A stretch of 35,572 bases of DNA from Acetobacteraceae bacterium (GCA_025352995.1 JANXRN010000080.1:1-35572), one strand, 5' to 3'. Shown: positions 24,958 through 33,975, counted from the first letter of the stretch. The notes: generated from the sequence alone by a model not told the origin. Numbers and translations are program-made.

Positions 24958-25970
24958 CCGGGGAAAATCAAGTCCGGGTCGCGGATCTGGCTGAGATTGG
25001 CCTGATAAATGTCGGTATAGTGAATGCCGGCGCCATAACGCTTCCGCGCGATGCGCCACAGGCTTTCACCCGGCTGCACCACCACGCTCTGCGCCCCGAC
25101 GATCGGCACTTCCGCAGGAAGCACGCGGCGGAACGGCGCTTCGACCCGCGCCGCGACAGCCCCGTTGGCGGCAAGTTGATCGAGGCGCAGCGTATGATCG
25201 CCAGGCGGCACCGCATTGGTTGGCCCGATGACCCAGCTGCCGTCCGGCGCCGTTATAACTTTTCCAAAGGAGCGGTTGTCGACGTAAATCTGGATCGGGG
25301 TGGCAGGGTCGGCGGTGCCGGAAAAGCGGATCGCGCCGGCGGCGTCATAATCAACCGTGCCGAGCGTCAAGCCCTTGCGCGCGGGGGGCGCACCAACCGG
25401 CGCGGGCGCCTGTAACACGCGCGGGGCCGCGTCTGGCGGAGTTAGCACCACCAAGGGCGTCGCCATGGTGGGCGGATTGGCCTGCGCGATTTGCACTTGC
25501 GGCGCCGGCGGCACCACCACAATAACCGGGGCTGCGGCCTGGACTGCCGGCTGGTCGCCGGTTCGCGCCGACAACGTCAATTCCTGGGCGCCTGGTGCAA
25601 TCGGCTTATCCGGCAGCACCACGAACTGGCCTTGCTGATCGGCCCGGGCGTGGCCGATCTCCTGACCATTTTGCTGCACGCTAACCTCCGCCCCCGGCGC
25701 CGCGCGTCCGGCGATGACGGTGTTGCCTTGTGGGTTGACGCGAACAATGTCGAAGCTGGGTGCCGTGGGGGCTGCCGCGGCGGGCGCAGGCGCCTGCGCA
25801 ACGACAGTGGATGCAACCGGGGCAATGGAAGCCGACGGCACCTCGATCGGCGGGGTTCGATGGCTCGCGCTGCCCCACCAGACTGCGAGCCCGAGAAGGG
25901 CAGCACCGGCAACCAGGCCTGCCACGCGCCACGGGTTCGAACGGCGGAGTCTGACCGGTTCTTGTGCCAT
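24894..25970 (-). CDS. Membrane-anchored LysM-domain protein
   Basis: A 358 aa protein from ATG 25970 (the 415-codon track ORF runs back into the divergent gene region). A basic N-terminus and a single hydrophobic helix near 16-30 (VAGLVAGAALLGLAVWWG) anchor it in the inner membrane. A Pro/Ala-rich linker follows, then a bacterial Ig-like stretch (VIAGRAAPGAEVSVQQNGQEIG...), a second similar repeat (FSGTADPATPIQIYVDN...), and a C-terminal LysM domain (VQPGESLWRIARKRYG...YQANLSQIRDPDLIFPGQVF) that binds peptidoglycan. It probably links envelope layers; the enzyme or partner it serves is unknown. Confidence 0.85.
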   Translation of the reverse strand: MAQEPVRLRRSNPWRVAGLVAGAALLGLAVWWGSASHRTPPIEVPSASIAPVASTVVAQAPAPAAAAPTAPSFDIVRVNPQGNTVIAGRAAPGAEVSVQQNGQEIGHARADQQGQFVVLPDKPIAPGAQELTLSARTGDQPAVQAAAPVIVVVPPAPQVQIAQANPPTMATPLVVLTPPDAAPRVLQAPAPVGAPPARKGLTLGTVDYDAAGAIRFSGTADPATPIQIYVDNRSFGKVITAPDGSWVIGPTNAVPPGDHTLRLDQLAANGAVAARVEAPFRRVLPAEVPIVGAQSVVVQPGESLWRIARKRYGAGIHYTDIYQANLSQIRDPDLIFPGQVFATPVRVDARPVPSSSSR

Positions 25971-26080
25971 AACCGGGACAGTATCTTGCAAAAGAAGCTG
26001 CGTCACCCTTTGTTCGCAGCCGGTTGATGGAATAGAAACACCGGCAACTCTGTCCACATGGCAGAAGAAGGAAACCACCA

Positions 26081-26764
26081 ATGGCGCCTCGCAAGCCGAA
26101 TTCGGGTCTGATCCTGCCGATGCGGATTTGGGATGTGCCAACCAGGCTGTTCCATTGGGTGCTGGTGCTGCTGATTGCCGGCAGCTACGTGACGATCAAA
26201 ACCAACATGCTGGCGCTGCATAAACTGTGTGGCGAAGCGATCCTGGCCCTGGTGCTGTGGCGCCTGGTGTGGGGGCTGGTGGGAAGCGAAACCGCGCGCT
26301 TCAGCCAATTCATCAAAAGCCCGATCGCCGCGATCCAGCATTTGCTGCATTTCCCGCGTCGCGAACCCGATACCCAGATCGGCCATAATGAGGCTGGGGG
26401 CTGGATGGTGCTGGGCATACTGGCGCTGCTGCTGGCGCAAATCGGCACCGGGCTGTTTGGGAAGAACGAGGAAGATTTCGTCGAAGGCCCGCTGTCAAAA
26501 CTGATCGCCGGGCCGTTGAGCGAGAAGTTGATGGGCTTTCATTTGGTGATTTTCAACGCCATCGAGATCGTGGTGCTGCTGCATGTGATCGCGATCATCG
26601 CTTACGCAGTGGTCAAGCGGCACGATCTGGTGCGGCCGATGTTCACCGGCAAGAAGCGCCTGCCGGCAGCAACGCCATCGCCACGAATGGCAAGCTCGAT
26701 GCTGGCAGGGGCGATCCTGGTGATCGCGGCTTGTGTGGTCTGGTTCGTCGTCACCAAACTTTAG
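26081..26764 (+). CDS. Cytochrome b561-type membrane protein
   Basis: A 227 aa integral membrane haem protein with about five hydrophobic segments. Haem-ligand histidines fit the b561 layout: RLFHWVLV near residue 24, LHKLCGEAIL near 46, GFHLVIFNAIEI and LLHVIAIIAY towards the C-terminus. WDVPTRLFHW is the classical first-helix signature. A basic linker with KRHDLVRPMFTGKK precedes the last helix. The start has GAAGGA about 9 bases upstream. It converges on the cytochrome c' gene with a 4-base stop overlap (TTAG). It likely exchanges electrons between quinone and periplasmic cytochrome, with the neighbouring cytochromes c' as plausible partners. Confidence 0.88.
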   Translation: MAPRKPNSGLILPMRIWDVPTRLFHWVLVLLIAGSYVTIKTNMLALHKLCGEAILALVLWRLVWGLVGSETARFSQFIKSPIAAIQHLLHFPRREPDTQIGHNEAGGWMVLGILALLLAQIGTGLFGKNEEDFVEGPLSKLIAGPLSEKLMGFHLVIFNAIEIVVLLHVIAIIAYAVVKRHDLVRPMFTGKKRLPAATPSPRMASSMLAGAILVIAACVVWFVVTKL

Positions 26765-27210
26765 AAATCCGCCCTGAATTTCAGGTGGCAGGACCGGCAA
26801 GCATCGGCGGTCTGGGCAAGTGCGGCCGGCCGGGCTGACGGATCATCCGCACGCAAGGCACGGGCGAGCGCGGCGGCATCGTCCATCAGGCGGGCAAGAC
26901 GGCGATTGAACTCGGCCGGGTCGGTCCAGATGTCGTCGAGTGCGGCGGATTTCAGCCCGGCGCTGCGGCCGCTATTGGGCGGGAACAATGCCGTCATCTT
27001 ACGTGCCCAGTCGGCAATGGCGCGGGCGTACAGCGTGGCGGTGTCGAGGTCGCTATTGGTTTCGATGGCGCGTTTGATGATGGTCATCGCGTCATCGGCC
27101 GATTTCATCCCGGACTGACGTTCGATAGCGGCCTCAATCGGGCTGAGCTGGGCGTGCGCCAGGATGGGGAGCGTGAGCAGGCAGCAGGCAATCAGGACAT
27201 GGAATTTCAT
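26761..27210 (-). CDS. Cytochrome c' (class II cytochrome c)
   Basis: A 149 aa secreted four-helix-bundle cytochrome. The signal peptide FHVLIACCLLTLPILAHAQ is at about 3-21. Haem attachment is near the C-terminus (ADACRSCHLKFR), the mark of class II. ALFPPNSGRSAGLKSAALDDIW resembles the helix-loop region of cytochromes c'. It is a paralogue of the next gene upstream. A terminator separates the two, so this gene is either read by leakage or has its own promoter within 27211-27298. The track start at 27384 is too long, running through that terminator. Confidence 0.87.
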   Translation of the reverse strand: MKFHVLIACCLLTLPILAHAQLSPIEAAIERQSGMKSADDAMTIIKRAIETNSDLDTATLYARAIADWARKMTALFPPNSGRSAGLKSAALDDIWTDPAEFNRRLARLMDDAAALARALRADDPSARPAALAQTADACRSCHLKFRADF

Positions 27211-27244
27211 CGGTAGGCTTCTGATCCAAGGGGGGACCGCGCGC

Positions 27245-27279
27245 AAACAAAAACCCGGAGGACGACGCCCTCCGGGTTC
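27245..27279 (-). terminator. Rho-independent terminator between two cytochrome c' genes
   Basis: On the minus strand AACCCGGAGG pairs with CCTCCGGGTT (10 bp) around a 7-base loop, followed by TTTGTTTG. It lies 20 bases past the stop of the upstream cytochrome c' gene and 35 bases before the next start. Confidence 0.88.
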
Positions 27280-27298
27280 GCTGTCGGCCAGGACAGGA

Positions 27299-27763
27299 TC
27301 AGATCTTGGCGCGGTAGGTGCGATGGCAGGCGCCGCACGCGCCGCCGGTGGCCGCGAACGCCGCGGTCGCCGCGGTTTTGTCATTGGCTTTGAGGGCGGC
27401 CATCAACTTGTCGGCCTCAGCACCGAGATTGGCGGCCAGTTTCTCGAAATCACCTTTGCTGACCCAGATTTCCGGCAGAGCGTTGGTTTTGACGCCGGAT
27501 TCCGGGCCGCTGCCGGCCGGGAAGACGCTCGCCATCTTGCGGCCCCAGTCTGCAACGCCCTGGGCGTTGGTCGCAACGCCGGTAAGGTCGCCGCCAGCAT
27601 CGAGCGCCTTCTTGATCGCGCCCATATTGCCGCCGCCTTGTTTCATGCTGGCCTGGCGGCCGGCAATCACTTCGCCAAAGGCACCCTGGGCCTGGGCGAA
27701 ACCCGCGCCCGCCACAACCGCCGCCAACGCCAAGCCGCCAAAAATCAATCCGAAACGACGCAT
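27299..27763 (-). CDS. Cytochrome c' (class II cytochrome c)
   Basis: A 154 aa secreted cytochrome c'. The signal peptide (LIFGGLALAAVVAGAGFAQAQ) ends near residue 26. GEVIAGRQASMKQGGGNMGAIKKAL carries the N-terminal helix with the ligand-side residues, and the haem motif is GGACGACHRTYRAKI at the very C-terminus. GAGGGGG precedes ATG 27763 by 6-7 bases, a strong ribosome site and the basis for the start. Cytochromes c' bind NO or store electrons in the periplasm; which applies here is not visible. Confidence 0.92.
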   Translation of the reverse strand: MRRFGLIFGGLALAAVVAGAGFAQAQGAFGEVIAGRQASMKQGGGNMGAIKKALDAGGDLTGVATNAQGVADWGRKMASVFPAGSGPESGVKTNALPEIWVSKGDFEKLAANLGAEADKLMAALKANDKTAATAAFAATGGACGACHRTYRAKI

Positions 27764-27903
27764 TTTAAACCCCCTCGAAATATTGCACGCAACACAGACA
27801 TACGGAGGAAGACGGCTGGGCGGCAATCTCTATTCCCTGCCAGCGCAAAGAATGATGTGCGGCGGCGTTTGTGCTATGGCGGGCGCGTCGTCAGGAGGGC
27901 GGA

Positions 27904-28485
27904 ATGATAGGGATTCAGTCGGCCGCAGTATTTTGTGGCTCGGCGGCGGGGAGCAATCCGGCGTTTGCCGCCGCTGCCGAGGCGTTGGGCGAAGGGCTCG
28001 CGGCTTTCGGCATCAAGCTGGTTTACGGCGGTGGCGGGATCGGGCTGATGGGGGTGGTGGCGCGCGCCGCACACAAGGCAGGCGGCGAATTGGTCGGCGT
28101 GATGCCGGAATTTCTGATGCAGCGGGAAGTCGCCCATATCGGCGCGGGCGAACTGATCGTCACCCCCGACATGCACACCCGCAAACGCCGGATGTTCGAA
28201 CTTGCCGACGCCTTCGTGATCCTGCCCGGCGGACTCGGAACGCTCGACGAATTCTTCGAAATTCTGACCTGGCGGCAGTTGCGGCTGCACGGCAAGGCGA
28301 TTCTGATCTGCGACGTCGCCGGCTACGCCAAGCCCTGGGTGGCGATCCTTGAAGCCGCAATCGCCAACGGGTTTGCCCAAGCCAGCGCGCGGGATTTGTT
28401 CGAAGTCATCGATGGCGTTCCGGCCCTGCTCGCGCGCCTGGCCATGCTACCCAAGCCGGTCAGCCAACAAGCAACCTTGTTATAG
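27904..28485 (+). CDS. LOG family (TIGR00730) nucleotide 5'-monophosphate phosphoribohydrolase
   Basis: A 193 aa cytoplasmic Rossmann-like protein. The LOG signature PGGLGTLDEFFE is at about 107-118, preceded by MHTRKRRMFELADAFVILPGG; the N-terminal VFCGSAAGSNPAF and VYGGGGIGLMG are typical. LOG enzymes release cytokinin bases or, in many bacteria, hydrolyse nucleoside monophosphates. AGGAGG stands 6-8 bases before ATG 27904, so the longer track start at 27871 is not needed. The stop is 7 bases before the -35 of the tRNA-Pro promoter. Confidence 0.92.
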   Translation: MIGIQSAAVFCGSAAGSNPAFAAAAEALGEGLAAFGIKLVYGGGGIGLMGVVARAAHKAGGELVGVMPEFLMQREVAHIGAGELIVTPDMHTRKRRMFELADAFVILPGGLGTLDEFFEILTWRQLRLHGKAILICDVAGYAKPWVAILEAAIANGFAQASARDLFEVIDGVPALLARLAMLPKPVSQQATLL

Positions 28486-28492
28486 GACGGGG

Positions 28493-28521
28493 TTGCCCTT
28501 CGGGGCCGGCCCCGATATAAG
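28493..28521 (+). promoter_or_regulatory. Sigma-70-type promoter for tRNA-Pro
   Basis: TTGCCC (4 of 6) and TATAAG (5 of 6) are separated by exactly 17 bases, ending 12 bases before the tRNA 5' end. The spacer contains the perfect 14-base palindrome CGGGGCCGGCCCCG at 28501-28514. Confidence 0.65.
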
Positions 28522-28533
28522 CCGCCTCTCGGT

Positions 28534-28610
28534 CGGAGTGTAGCTCAGCCTGGTAGAGCACTGGTCTCGGGGTCCAGGGGCCGGAGGTTCGAATCCTCTC
28601 ACTCCGACCA
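28534..28610 (+). tRNA. tRNA-Pro (CGG)
   Basis: Acceptor stem CGGAGTG/CACTCCG, the C1-G72 pair typical of proline tRNAs, D arm with AGCTCAGCCTGGTAGAGC, anticodon loop CTCGGGG with anticodon CGG, T arm GGAGG-TTCGAAT-CCTCT and an encoded CCA. The last pair of the anticodon stem is T-T, a mismatch (CTGGT/TCCAG). Repeat elements begin 45 bases downstream. Confidence 0.93.
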
Positions 28611-28654
28611 ATTTCCCGTGTTATTGACGTGATAGGTAGTATAAGAAGAAAGCA

Positions 28655-28790
28655 GTTCTTTTTGTGAACAAAAAGAACCAAAAAAACTTTTTATCCATTC
28701 CTGGCCGTTGGCGTGCGCCCTCCGCAACCGCCAAGCGCTCGGAACCAAAGTGGAAAAGTTTTTTTGCTTCTTTTTGTGAACAAAAAGAAG
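28655..28790. mobile_element. MITE-like foldback element, copy 1
   Basis: 136 bases. Left hairpin GTTCTTTTTG...AAAAAGAAC, then an A-run; right T-run, then hairpin CTTCTTTTTG...AAAAAGAAG. The interior starts with TTTTTATCCATTCCTGGCCG and ends with GGAACCAAAGTGGAAAAG, that is the same two halves as in copies 2 and 3 but in reverse orientation. It lies between tRNA-Pro and the 3' end of ugpC. No coding capacity. Confidence 0.75.
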
Positions 28791-28824
28791 ATTTTTGCTT
28801 GCTGTACTGTTCAAAGCCTTAAAA

Positions 28825-29886
28825 TCAGCCGAGCCGCAACCCGGTTTCAGCATCGAAAACATGAAGCGCGGCGGCGGGGAAGCTGACATGGATTAGCGCG
28901 TCCGCAGGTGCCCGCCCCGGCACTTTCACCGACAGCAATTCGCCATCATCCAGCCGGCCGATCAGCACGGTTTCCGAGCCGAGCGGCTCCACCAGGTCGA
29001 TTTGCATCGCCATGCCGGCAGGATCGGGGGCGATATGTTCCGGGCGGATGCCGATGGTGAGCTTGCGGCCGTCGGCGCCATCGCGCTTGCCGTCGGCGAA
29101 TGGGATGATCAGGCCACGGCCGAGATCGGCAGCGGTGCCGTCCTGGCAGAGCACGGCCGGCAGCAAATTCATCGCCGGCGCACCGATGAAGCCGGCGACG
29201 TAGGTGGTGGCGGGGCGCTCGAACACCTCCATCGGGGTGGCCAACTGCACCGGAACACCTTGATGCATGACCAGCAGGCGGTCGCCCAAGGTCATCGCCT
29301 CGACCTGGTCATGGGTGACGTAAAGACTAGTGACACCCATGCGGCGTTGCAGCCGCTTGATTTCGGCCCGCATACTGACGCGCAATTTGGCGTCGAGGTT
29401 CGATAGCGGCTCATCGAACAGGAATAATTTGGGTTCGCGCACGATCGCCCGACCCATTGCGACGCGCTGGCGCTGACCGCCGGACAACTGCCGCGGCTTG
29501 CGGTCCAACAATGGCCCCAGCCCAAGAATATCGGCGGTTTCGCGCACCCGGCGGGCGATGTCATCGCGAGAAAGGCCGCGGATTTTCAGCGCGTAAGCCA
29601 TGTTGTCGAACACCGACATATGCGGGTAGAGCGCGTAATTCTGAAACACCATCGCAATGTCACGCTCGGCCGGGTCAAGCTGGGCGACGTCGCGCCCATC
29701 AAGTATAATCTGGCCGGAGGTCGGGATTTCGAGGCCCGCGATCAACCGCAGCAAGGTGGATTTGCCGCAGCCGGACGCACCGACAATGACCAGCATTTCG
29801 CCATCGTTGAGCGCGAGATCGACGCCATGCAGCACCGCGGTGGCGCCGAAGCTTTTGCGCAGATCATGCAGTTCCAGCGTCGCCAT
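28825..29886 (-). CDS. ugpC: Glycerol-3-phosphate ABC transporter ATP-binding protein
   Basis: ATPase of the Ugp importer, 353 aa, in the CUT1/MalK-like group. Walker [10 protein letters not shown] is at about 36-44, the signature is [15 protein letters not shown], Walker B is [16 protein letters not shown] and the switch His is in [15 protein letters not shown]. The C-terminal OB-like regulatory domain follows from about 240 ([30 protein letters not shown]). The start overlaps the ugpE stop by one base. It is last in ugpBAEC; no ugpQ follows. Confidence 0.94.
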   Translation of the reverse strand: MATLELHDLRKSFGATAVLHGVDLALNDGEMLVIVGASGCGKSTLLRLIAGLEIPTSGQIILDGRDVAQLDPAERDIAMVFQNYALYPHMSVFDNMAYALKIRGLSRDDIARRVRETADILGLGPLLDRKPRQLSGGQRQRVAMGRAIVREPKLFLFDEPLSNLDAKLRVSMRAEIKRLQRRMGVTSLYVTHDQVEAMTLGDRLLVMHQGVPVQLATPMEVFERPATTYVAGFIGAPAMNLLPAVLCQDGTAADLGRGLIIPFADGKRDGADGRKLTIGIRPEHIAPDPAGMAMQIDLVEPLGSETVLIGRLDDGELLSVKVPGRAPADALIHVSFPAAALHVFDAETGLRLG

Positions 29887-30716
29887 TATTTATCGCCCTC
29901 GGTCAGGCCCTTGACGAACCATCGTTGCATCAGCAGCACCACCAGGACCGGCGGCAGCAGCGCCAGCACGGCGGCGGCCATCACCCGGTTCCAGTCGGTG
30001 ACGGTATCGCCGCCGATCATCTTGACGATGCCGATCACGATGGTGTCGAGCTTGGGATCAGTCGCCACCAGCAACGGCCAGAGATACTGGTTCCAGCCAT
30101 AGACGAACACGATCACGAACAAAGCCGCCATGTTGGCAGCCGATAGCGGGATCAGGATGTCGCGCAGAAACCGCAACGGCCCGGCGCCATCCATCCGCGC
30201 CGCTTCGACCATTTCATCCGGCACCACCAGGAAGACCTGGCGGAACAGCAGCGTGGCGGTGGCGCTGGCAATCAGTGGGACGGCAAGGCCGGTGAAGCTG
30301 TTGATCAGGCCGAAATTGGCCATCACCGCGTAGGTCGGCACGATGCGCACTTCGACCGGCAGCATCAAGGTGATGAAAATCGTCCAGAAGCAAACCATGC
30401 GCAGCGGGAAGCGGAAGAACGTGACGGCGTAGGCCGACAACAACGAAATAACGATCTTGCCAAACGCGATCGCCAGCGCCATCGCGCCCGACACCAGCAG
30501 CATGTGCCAGATTGTGGCGCCGCCGGGGCCTTTATCGGTCAAAACCTCCCAGAAAATCCCGAGATTGCGCAAATCGGGCAGAAAGGACAGTTCGCCGCGC
30601 GCAATCGCACTGCCATCCTGGGTAGCGCCGACCATGAGCAGCCACAGCGGCAGCAGGAAAAGTGCCACGCCGCCGCACAGCACTAGATGGGCGACCCAGT
30701 CGGTGCGCGGGCTCAT
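29886..30716 (-). CDS. ugpE: Glycerol-3-phosphate ABC transporter permease UgpE
   Basis: A 276 aa permease with six hydrophobic segments. The EAA loop is [26 protein letters not shown]. The end [14 protein letters not shown] is characteristic of CUT1-type E/MalG permeases, and [17 protein letters not shown] is strongly UgpE-like. It overlaps ugpA by 4 bases (ATGA) and ugpC by one base, so the three genes are tightly coupled. Confidence 0.94.
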   Translation of the reverse strand: MSPRTDWVAHLVLCGGVALFLLPLWLLMVGATQDGSAIARGELSFLPDLRNLGIFWEVLTDKGPGGATIWHMLLVSGAMALAIAFGKIVISLLSAYAVTFFRFPLRMVCFWTIFITLMLPVEVRIVPTYAVMANFGLINSFTGLAVPLIASATATLLFRQVFLVVPDEMVEAARMDGAGPLRFLRDILIPLSAANMAALFVIVFVYGWNQYLWPLLVATDPKLDTIVIGIVKMIGGDTVTDWNRVMAAAVLALLPPVLVVLLMQRWFVKGLTEGDK

Positions 30717-31594
30717 TCCGCGTTTCTCCGCCCGATGAAACGGAATTGCAGCGCGGTGAGCACCACGACCCCGACCATGAGCACGACCGATTGCGCGGAG
30801 GAGGAGCCGAGATCGAGATTAATCAGCCCGTCGCGATAGACTTTCAGCATCAGCGTTTCGGTCGCCTTGCCGGGGCCGCCATGGGTGATGGCCTGGATGG
30901 TCGCGAAAGTATCGAAGGCGGCATAAACGACATTGACCACGATAAGGAAAAACACCGTGGGCGCGAGCAGCGGCAAAGTGATGGTGCGAAAGCGCCGCCA
31001 GCCGCGGGCGCCATCCATGCGGGCAGCTTCGATCACGGTTTTCGGGATGGATTGCAAGCCGGCGAGGAAGAAGATGAAGTTGTAGCTGACCTGCTTCCAG
31101 GCCGATGCCAGGATAACCACCAGCATCGCCTGGGTATCGTTCAGCCGGTAGTCCCAGATGATGCCGATCGCCTTCAGCCCGTGCGCCACAATGCCGATTT
31201 GCGGGTTGAGCAGCAGCACCCACAGCACAGCGGCGATGGCCGGGGCAACCGCATAGGGCCAGATCAGCAATGTGCGATAAATCGTCCGGCCACGAATTTC
31301 ACGGTCGGCGAAGACGGCGAGCAATAACGCCGTCCCCATCGCCAGCACGGCGACGGCGCTGCAAAACACGACGGTGCGCACAGCCGAATCAAGATAGAGC
31401 GGATCGGCGAACAGGTCGGTGAAATTCTCCAACCCGACGAATTCGGTGCGGATACCGAACGCGTCCTGACGCATGAGGCTGAACCACATGGCCTGGGCGG
31501 CGGGCCATAGGAAGAAGAAGAAGGTGAGCAGCAGTTGGGGTGCCACCAGGCACACTGGCAGCACCCAGCCGGCGAAGATGGTGCGGCGTTCCAT
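30713..31594 (-). CDS. ugpA: Glycerol-3-phosphate ABC transporter permease UgpA
   Basis: A 293 aa permease from ATG 31594. The first helix reads [22 protein letters not shown]; the EAA loop is [26 protein letters not shown]. The product pairs with UgpE to form the channel. The track start at 31687 reads through the repeat and is rejected. No Shine-Dalgarno is visible: the bases before the ATG (CGCTTCCTTCTA) are the flank of the repeat hairpin, whose end lies only 12 bases upstream. The element separates ugpA from ugpB and may have replaced the original leader. Confidence 0.92.
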   Translation of the reverse strand: MERRTIFAGWVLPVCLVAPQLLLTFFFFLWPAAQAMWFSLMRQDAFGIRTEFVGLENFTDLFADPLYLDSAVRTVVFCSAVAVLAMGTALLLAVFADREIRGRTIYRTLLIWPYAVAPAIAAVLWVLLLNPQIGIVAHGLKAIGIIWDYRLNDTQAMLVVILASAWKQVSYNFIFFLAGLQSIPKTVIEAARMDGARGWRRFRTITLPLLAPTVFFLIVVNVVYAAFDTFATIQAITHGGPGKATETLMLKVYRDGLINLDLGSSSAQSVVLMVGVVVLTALQFRFIGRRNAE

Positions 31595-31606
31595 TAGAAG
31601 GAAGCG

Positions 31607-31740
31607 CTTCTTTTTTGAAAAAAAGAAGCAAAAAACTTTTCCACTTTGGTTCCCTGCGCGCGGGAACCGGATGAGTTCCCAACCCAACGGGCAGGAATGG
31701 ATAAAAAGTTTTTTTGCTTCTTTTTGTTCACAAAAAGAAG
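31607..31740. mobile_element. MITE-like foldback element, copy 2, inside the ugp operon
   Basis: 134 bases. Left hairpin is a variant (CTTCTTTTTTGAAAAAAAGAAG core), right hairpin standard. Interior starts TTTTCCACTTTGGTTCCC, includes a small hairpin GGTTCCC/GGGAACC, and ends with CCCAACGGGCAGGAATGGAT, which matches the end of the 22069-22831 cassette. It fills the space between the ugpB stop (31748) and the ugpA start (31594). Confidence 0.75.
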
Positions 31741-31747
31741 AATCTCC

Positions 31748-33082
31748 TTAACCCTTCGCCGACTTCTCAAACTCCCGCAGCACCCGATTACCGCGCGTAA
31801 CCGCCGTATCCAGCGCCACCTGCGCGGTTTGCTGGCCTTGCAGCGCCTTTTCCATTTCTTCCTGGATGATGTTGCGCAGTTCGACCATGCGGCCCAGCCG
31901 GAAGCCCTTGGAATTGGCGGTCAGCTTGCCGCGCGCAAGCTGGGTAATCGGCACATCGGTGCCGGGAGTCTTTTCGTAGAAGCCCTGTTTCTTCGACAGT
32001 TCATAGCCGCCAAACGTCACCGGGACATAGCCGGAAACCTGGTGCCAATGCGCGTCTTGTTCGGGCTGGCCGATATATTTGAGGAACGTCGCGACGGCTT
32101 TGTATTCGGCGGCCGAGCGGTTCGGCGCGGTCATCGTCCACAGGCTGGCGCCGCCGATCACCGAGTTGATCGGGTTGGGATTCACCTCCGGATCGGTCGG
32201 CAGCAGCGCCGCGCCAGAATTGAACTTGCCGTCGCGCTTGATCGCCGCGCGGGCGGCGGACGACGTGAAGCCGATCGCCGCTTCGCCGGAAATAAACAAA
32301 GGCTCGGCCGCGCTGTCACGGCCGCCATATTTGAACAGGCCTTCCTTGGACATATCCAGCAGGCGGTTGAGATGCTTGACGAACGGCGCAGTGTTGATCT
32401 TGAGCTCAGCGCCCAGACCATCGAACCCGTTGCTCAGGGTCGCGACCGGCAGATCATGCATGGCGCCGAATTCTTCGATATGCACCCAGGTCGGCCAGGC
32501 AGTGGTCATCGGGATCGGCGCCGCGTTCTTCGCCTTGATGGCGCGGCAGGCGGTGATCACGTCGGCCCAGGTCGCGGGCGGCTTGGCGGGGTCAAGGCCG
32601 GCTTTTTCGAACGCGTCCTTGTTGTACCACATGATAGCAGTGGAGCTATTGAACGGCATCGACGCCATCCGGCCGTCCGACAAGCTGTAATAGCCGCGCA
32701 CCCCGCCGATATAGGATTCGGGATCGAGCTTGACGCCGGTTTCCTGGGACAGCTGCCAGACCTGCTTCACTGCCGGGCCGGCTGCCAGCATCGAACCGGT
32801 GCCGACTTCGAACATCTGCACCAGATGCGGTGCCTGCCCGGCGCGCCAGGCGGCGATGGCGGCAGTCAGGGTTTCGGGGTAGGTGCCTTTGAAAATCGGC
32901 TCGATTTCATATTCATTCTGCGACGCGTTGAAGCCCTTGCAGATATTGCCGATTTCCTCGCCGAGGAAGGCGGCCATGGCGTGCCAGAACACGATCTTGG
33001 TCTTGGCGCCCTGCGCGCGGGCGAAGCCCAGCGGCGCGATGGCGGTGGCGGCGGTGGCGGCCAGGAGCGAGCGACGCTTCAT
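31748..33082 (-). CDS. ugpB: Glycerol-3-phosphate ABC transporter substrate-binding protein
   Basis: Periplasmic binding protein (444 aa, SBP family 1) for sn-glycerol-3-phosphate and its diesters. The signal peptide MKRRSLLAATAATAIAPLGF has a twin-arginine-like start, ending ARAQ. IVFWHAMAAFLGEEI, FNASQNEYEIEPIFKGTYPE and PHLVQMFEVGTGSML are close to UgpB of other proteobacteria, and MPFNSSTAIMWYNKDAF is a strong landmark. GAGGGA lies 11 bases before the ATG. It is the first gene of the operon; phosphate-starvation control is known for the family in E. coli but no Pho box is visible to me. Confidence 0.95.
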   Translation of the reverse strand: MKRRSLLAATAATAIAPLGFARAQGAKTKIVFWHAMAAFLGEEIGNICKGFNASQNEYEIEPIFKGTYPETLTAAIAAWRAGQAPHLVQMFEVGTGSMLAAGPAVKQVWQLSQETGVKLDPESYIGGVRGYYSLSDGRMASMPFNSSTAIMWYNKDAFEKAGLDPAKPPATWADVITACRAIKAKNAAPIPMTTAWPTWVHIEEFGAMHDLPVATLSNGFDGLGAELKINTAPFVKHLNRLLDMSKEGLFKYGGRDSAAEPLFISGEAAIGFTSSAARAAIKRDGKFNSGAALLPTDPEVNPNPINSVIGGASLWTMTAPNRSAAEYKAVATFLKYIGQPEQDAHWHQVSGYVPVTFGGYELSKKQGFYEKTPGTDVPITQLARGKLTANSKGFRLGRMVELRNIIQEEMEKALQGQQTAQVALDTAVTRGNRVLREFEKSAKG

Positions 33083-33105
33083 CGGCTTGGATCCCTCAAG
33101 TTAAT

Positions 33106-33129
33106 TCACGGGCGTGAGCTAGGCCGTGA
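33106..33129. promoter_or_regulatory. Short inverted repeat upstream of ugpB
   Basis: TCACGG at 33106-33111 is mirrored by CCGTGA at 33124-33129, 12 bases apart, 24 bases before the ugpB start and 45 bases past the stop of the DUF2842 gene. It could be an operator or a weak terminator arm; the match is short and may be chance. Confidence 0.25.
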
Positions 33130-33173
33130 TTGTTACCGTGGCATGGCGGAATTAGGACAGTTGCGAGAAAGGC

Positions 33174-33365
33174 TTACCATTTGCGTGCCGCCCACAATAC
33201 CAGAAAATGCGCCGGCACAACCCACAGCACGCCGGCGAGCAGGAAATAGGTCACTTGCACCGTCCAGTGCAACGGCGCCACCCGATCGGCCAGCACCACG
33301 GCGCCGCCGATATAGGCGAAAAACCCGACCAGTCCGACGAAAGTGGCAAGCAGGATACGTGGCAT
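33174..33365 (-). CDS. DUF2842 family small membrane protein
   Basis: A 63 aa protein with two hydrophobic segments, about 4-26 (ILLATFVGLVGFFAYIGGAVVLA) and 38-58 (TYFLLAGVLWVVPAHFLVLW). The HW-VQ--YFLLAG--WV-PA pattern matches DUF2842, a small family of unknown function in alphaproteobacteria. It reads in the same direction as ugpB with a 91-base gap and is divergent from apt. No strong Shine-Dalgarno. Confidence 0.75.
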   Translation of the reverse strand: MPRILLATFVGLVGFFAYIGGAVVLADRVAPLHWTVQVTYFLLAGVLWVVPAHFLVLWAARKW

Positions 33366-33448
33366 AGGCGTGACCTAGCCGCCGCCTTGCGATCCGACAA
33401 GCACCACGCCATACACCGCCACCTGACCCGCATCGGAGCGATCGAGGC

Positions 33449-33964
33449 ATGGACTTGAAAGACCATATACGCGGCATTCCGGATTTCCCCGAGCCGGGCA
33501 TCCTGTTTTACGACATCTCCACCCTGCTCGCCCACGGCGATGCCTGGCAGGTGGCAATGGGGCGGATGGCGAACGTGGTACGGGGATACAACCCGCATGT
33601 CATCGCCGGGATCGAGTCACGCGGCTTCCTGGTCGCGGCCCCCCTCGCCCTGAAGCTCGGTTGCGGCTTCATCATGCTGCGCAAGCGCGGCAAGCTGCCG
33701 GGCGCCACCATCGGGCTGGACTATGCGCTGGAATACGGCACTGACCGCATCGAAATCCAAGCCGACGCCGTCGCGCCCGGCCAGCGTGTGGTGGTGGTCG
33801 ATGATCTGCTGGCAACCGGCGGCACCATGGCGGCGGGCATCAAGCTGCTGCGCCAGGTAGGCGCGGAGGTCACGGCCGCGGCAACGCTGATCGAGCTGAG
33901 TTTTCTCGGCGGGCGGGCGCGGTTGGATGTGCCGGTGGAGTCGCTCATCACTTATGATTCTTAA
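33449..33964 (+). CDS. apt: Adenine phosphoribosyltransferase
   Basis: Purine salvage enzyme making AMP from adenine and PRPP in the cytoplasm; 171 aa is standard. The N-terminal [27 protein letters not shown], the flexible loop RKRGKLPG and the PRPP-binding [13 protein letters not shown] near 112-124 are all present, then [12 protein letters not shown] lies about 11 bases before the ATG. Downstream, a foldback element begins 12 bases after the stop. Confidence 0.97.
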   Translation: MDLKDHIRGIPDFPEPGILFYDISTLLAHGDAWQVAMGRMANVVRGYNPHVIAGIESRGFLVAAPLALKLGCGFIMLRKRGKLPGATIGLDYALEYGTDRIEIQADAVAPGQRVVVVDDLLATGGTMAAGIKLLRQVGAEVTAAATLIELSFLGGRARLDVPVESLITYDS

Positions 33965-33975
33965 GTAAGGAAGCA

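Noticed and set aside
28655-28790. Hairpins as ordinary rho-independent terminators
   Set aside because: The T-run lies outside the correct side of the stem on the relevant strand, and the same unit occurs within an operon; termination is possible but is not the simplest reading.
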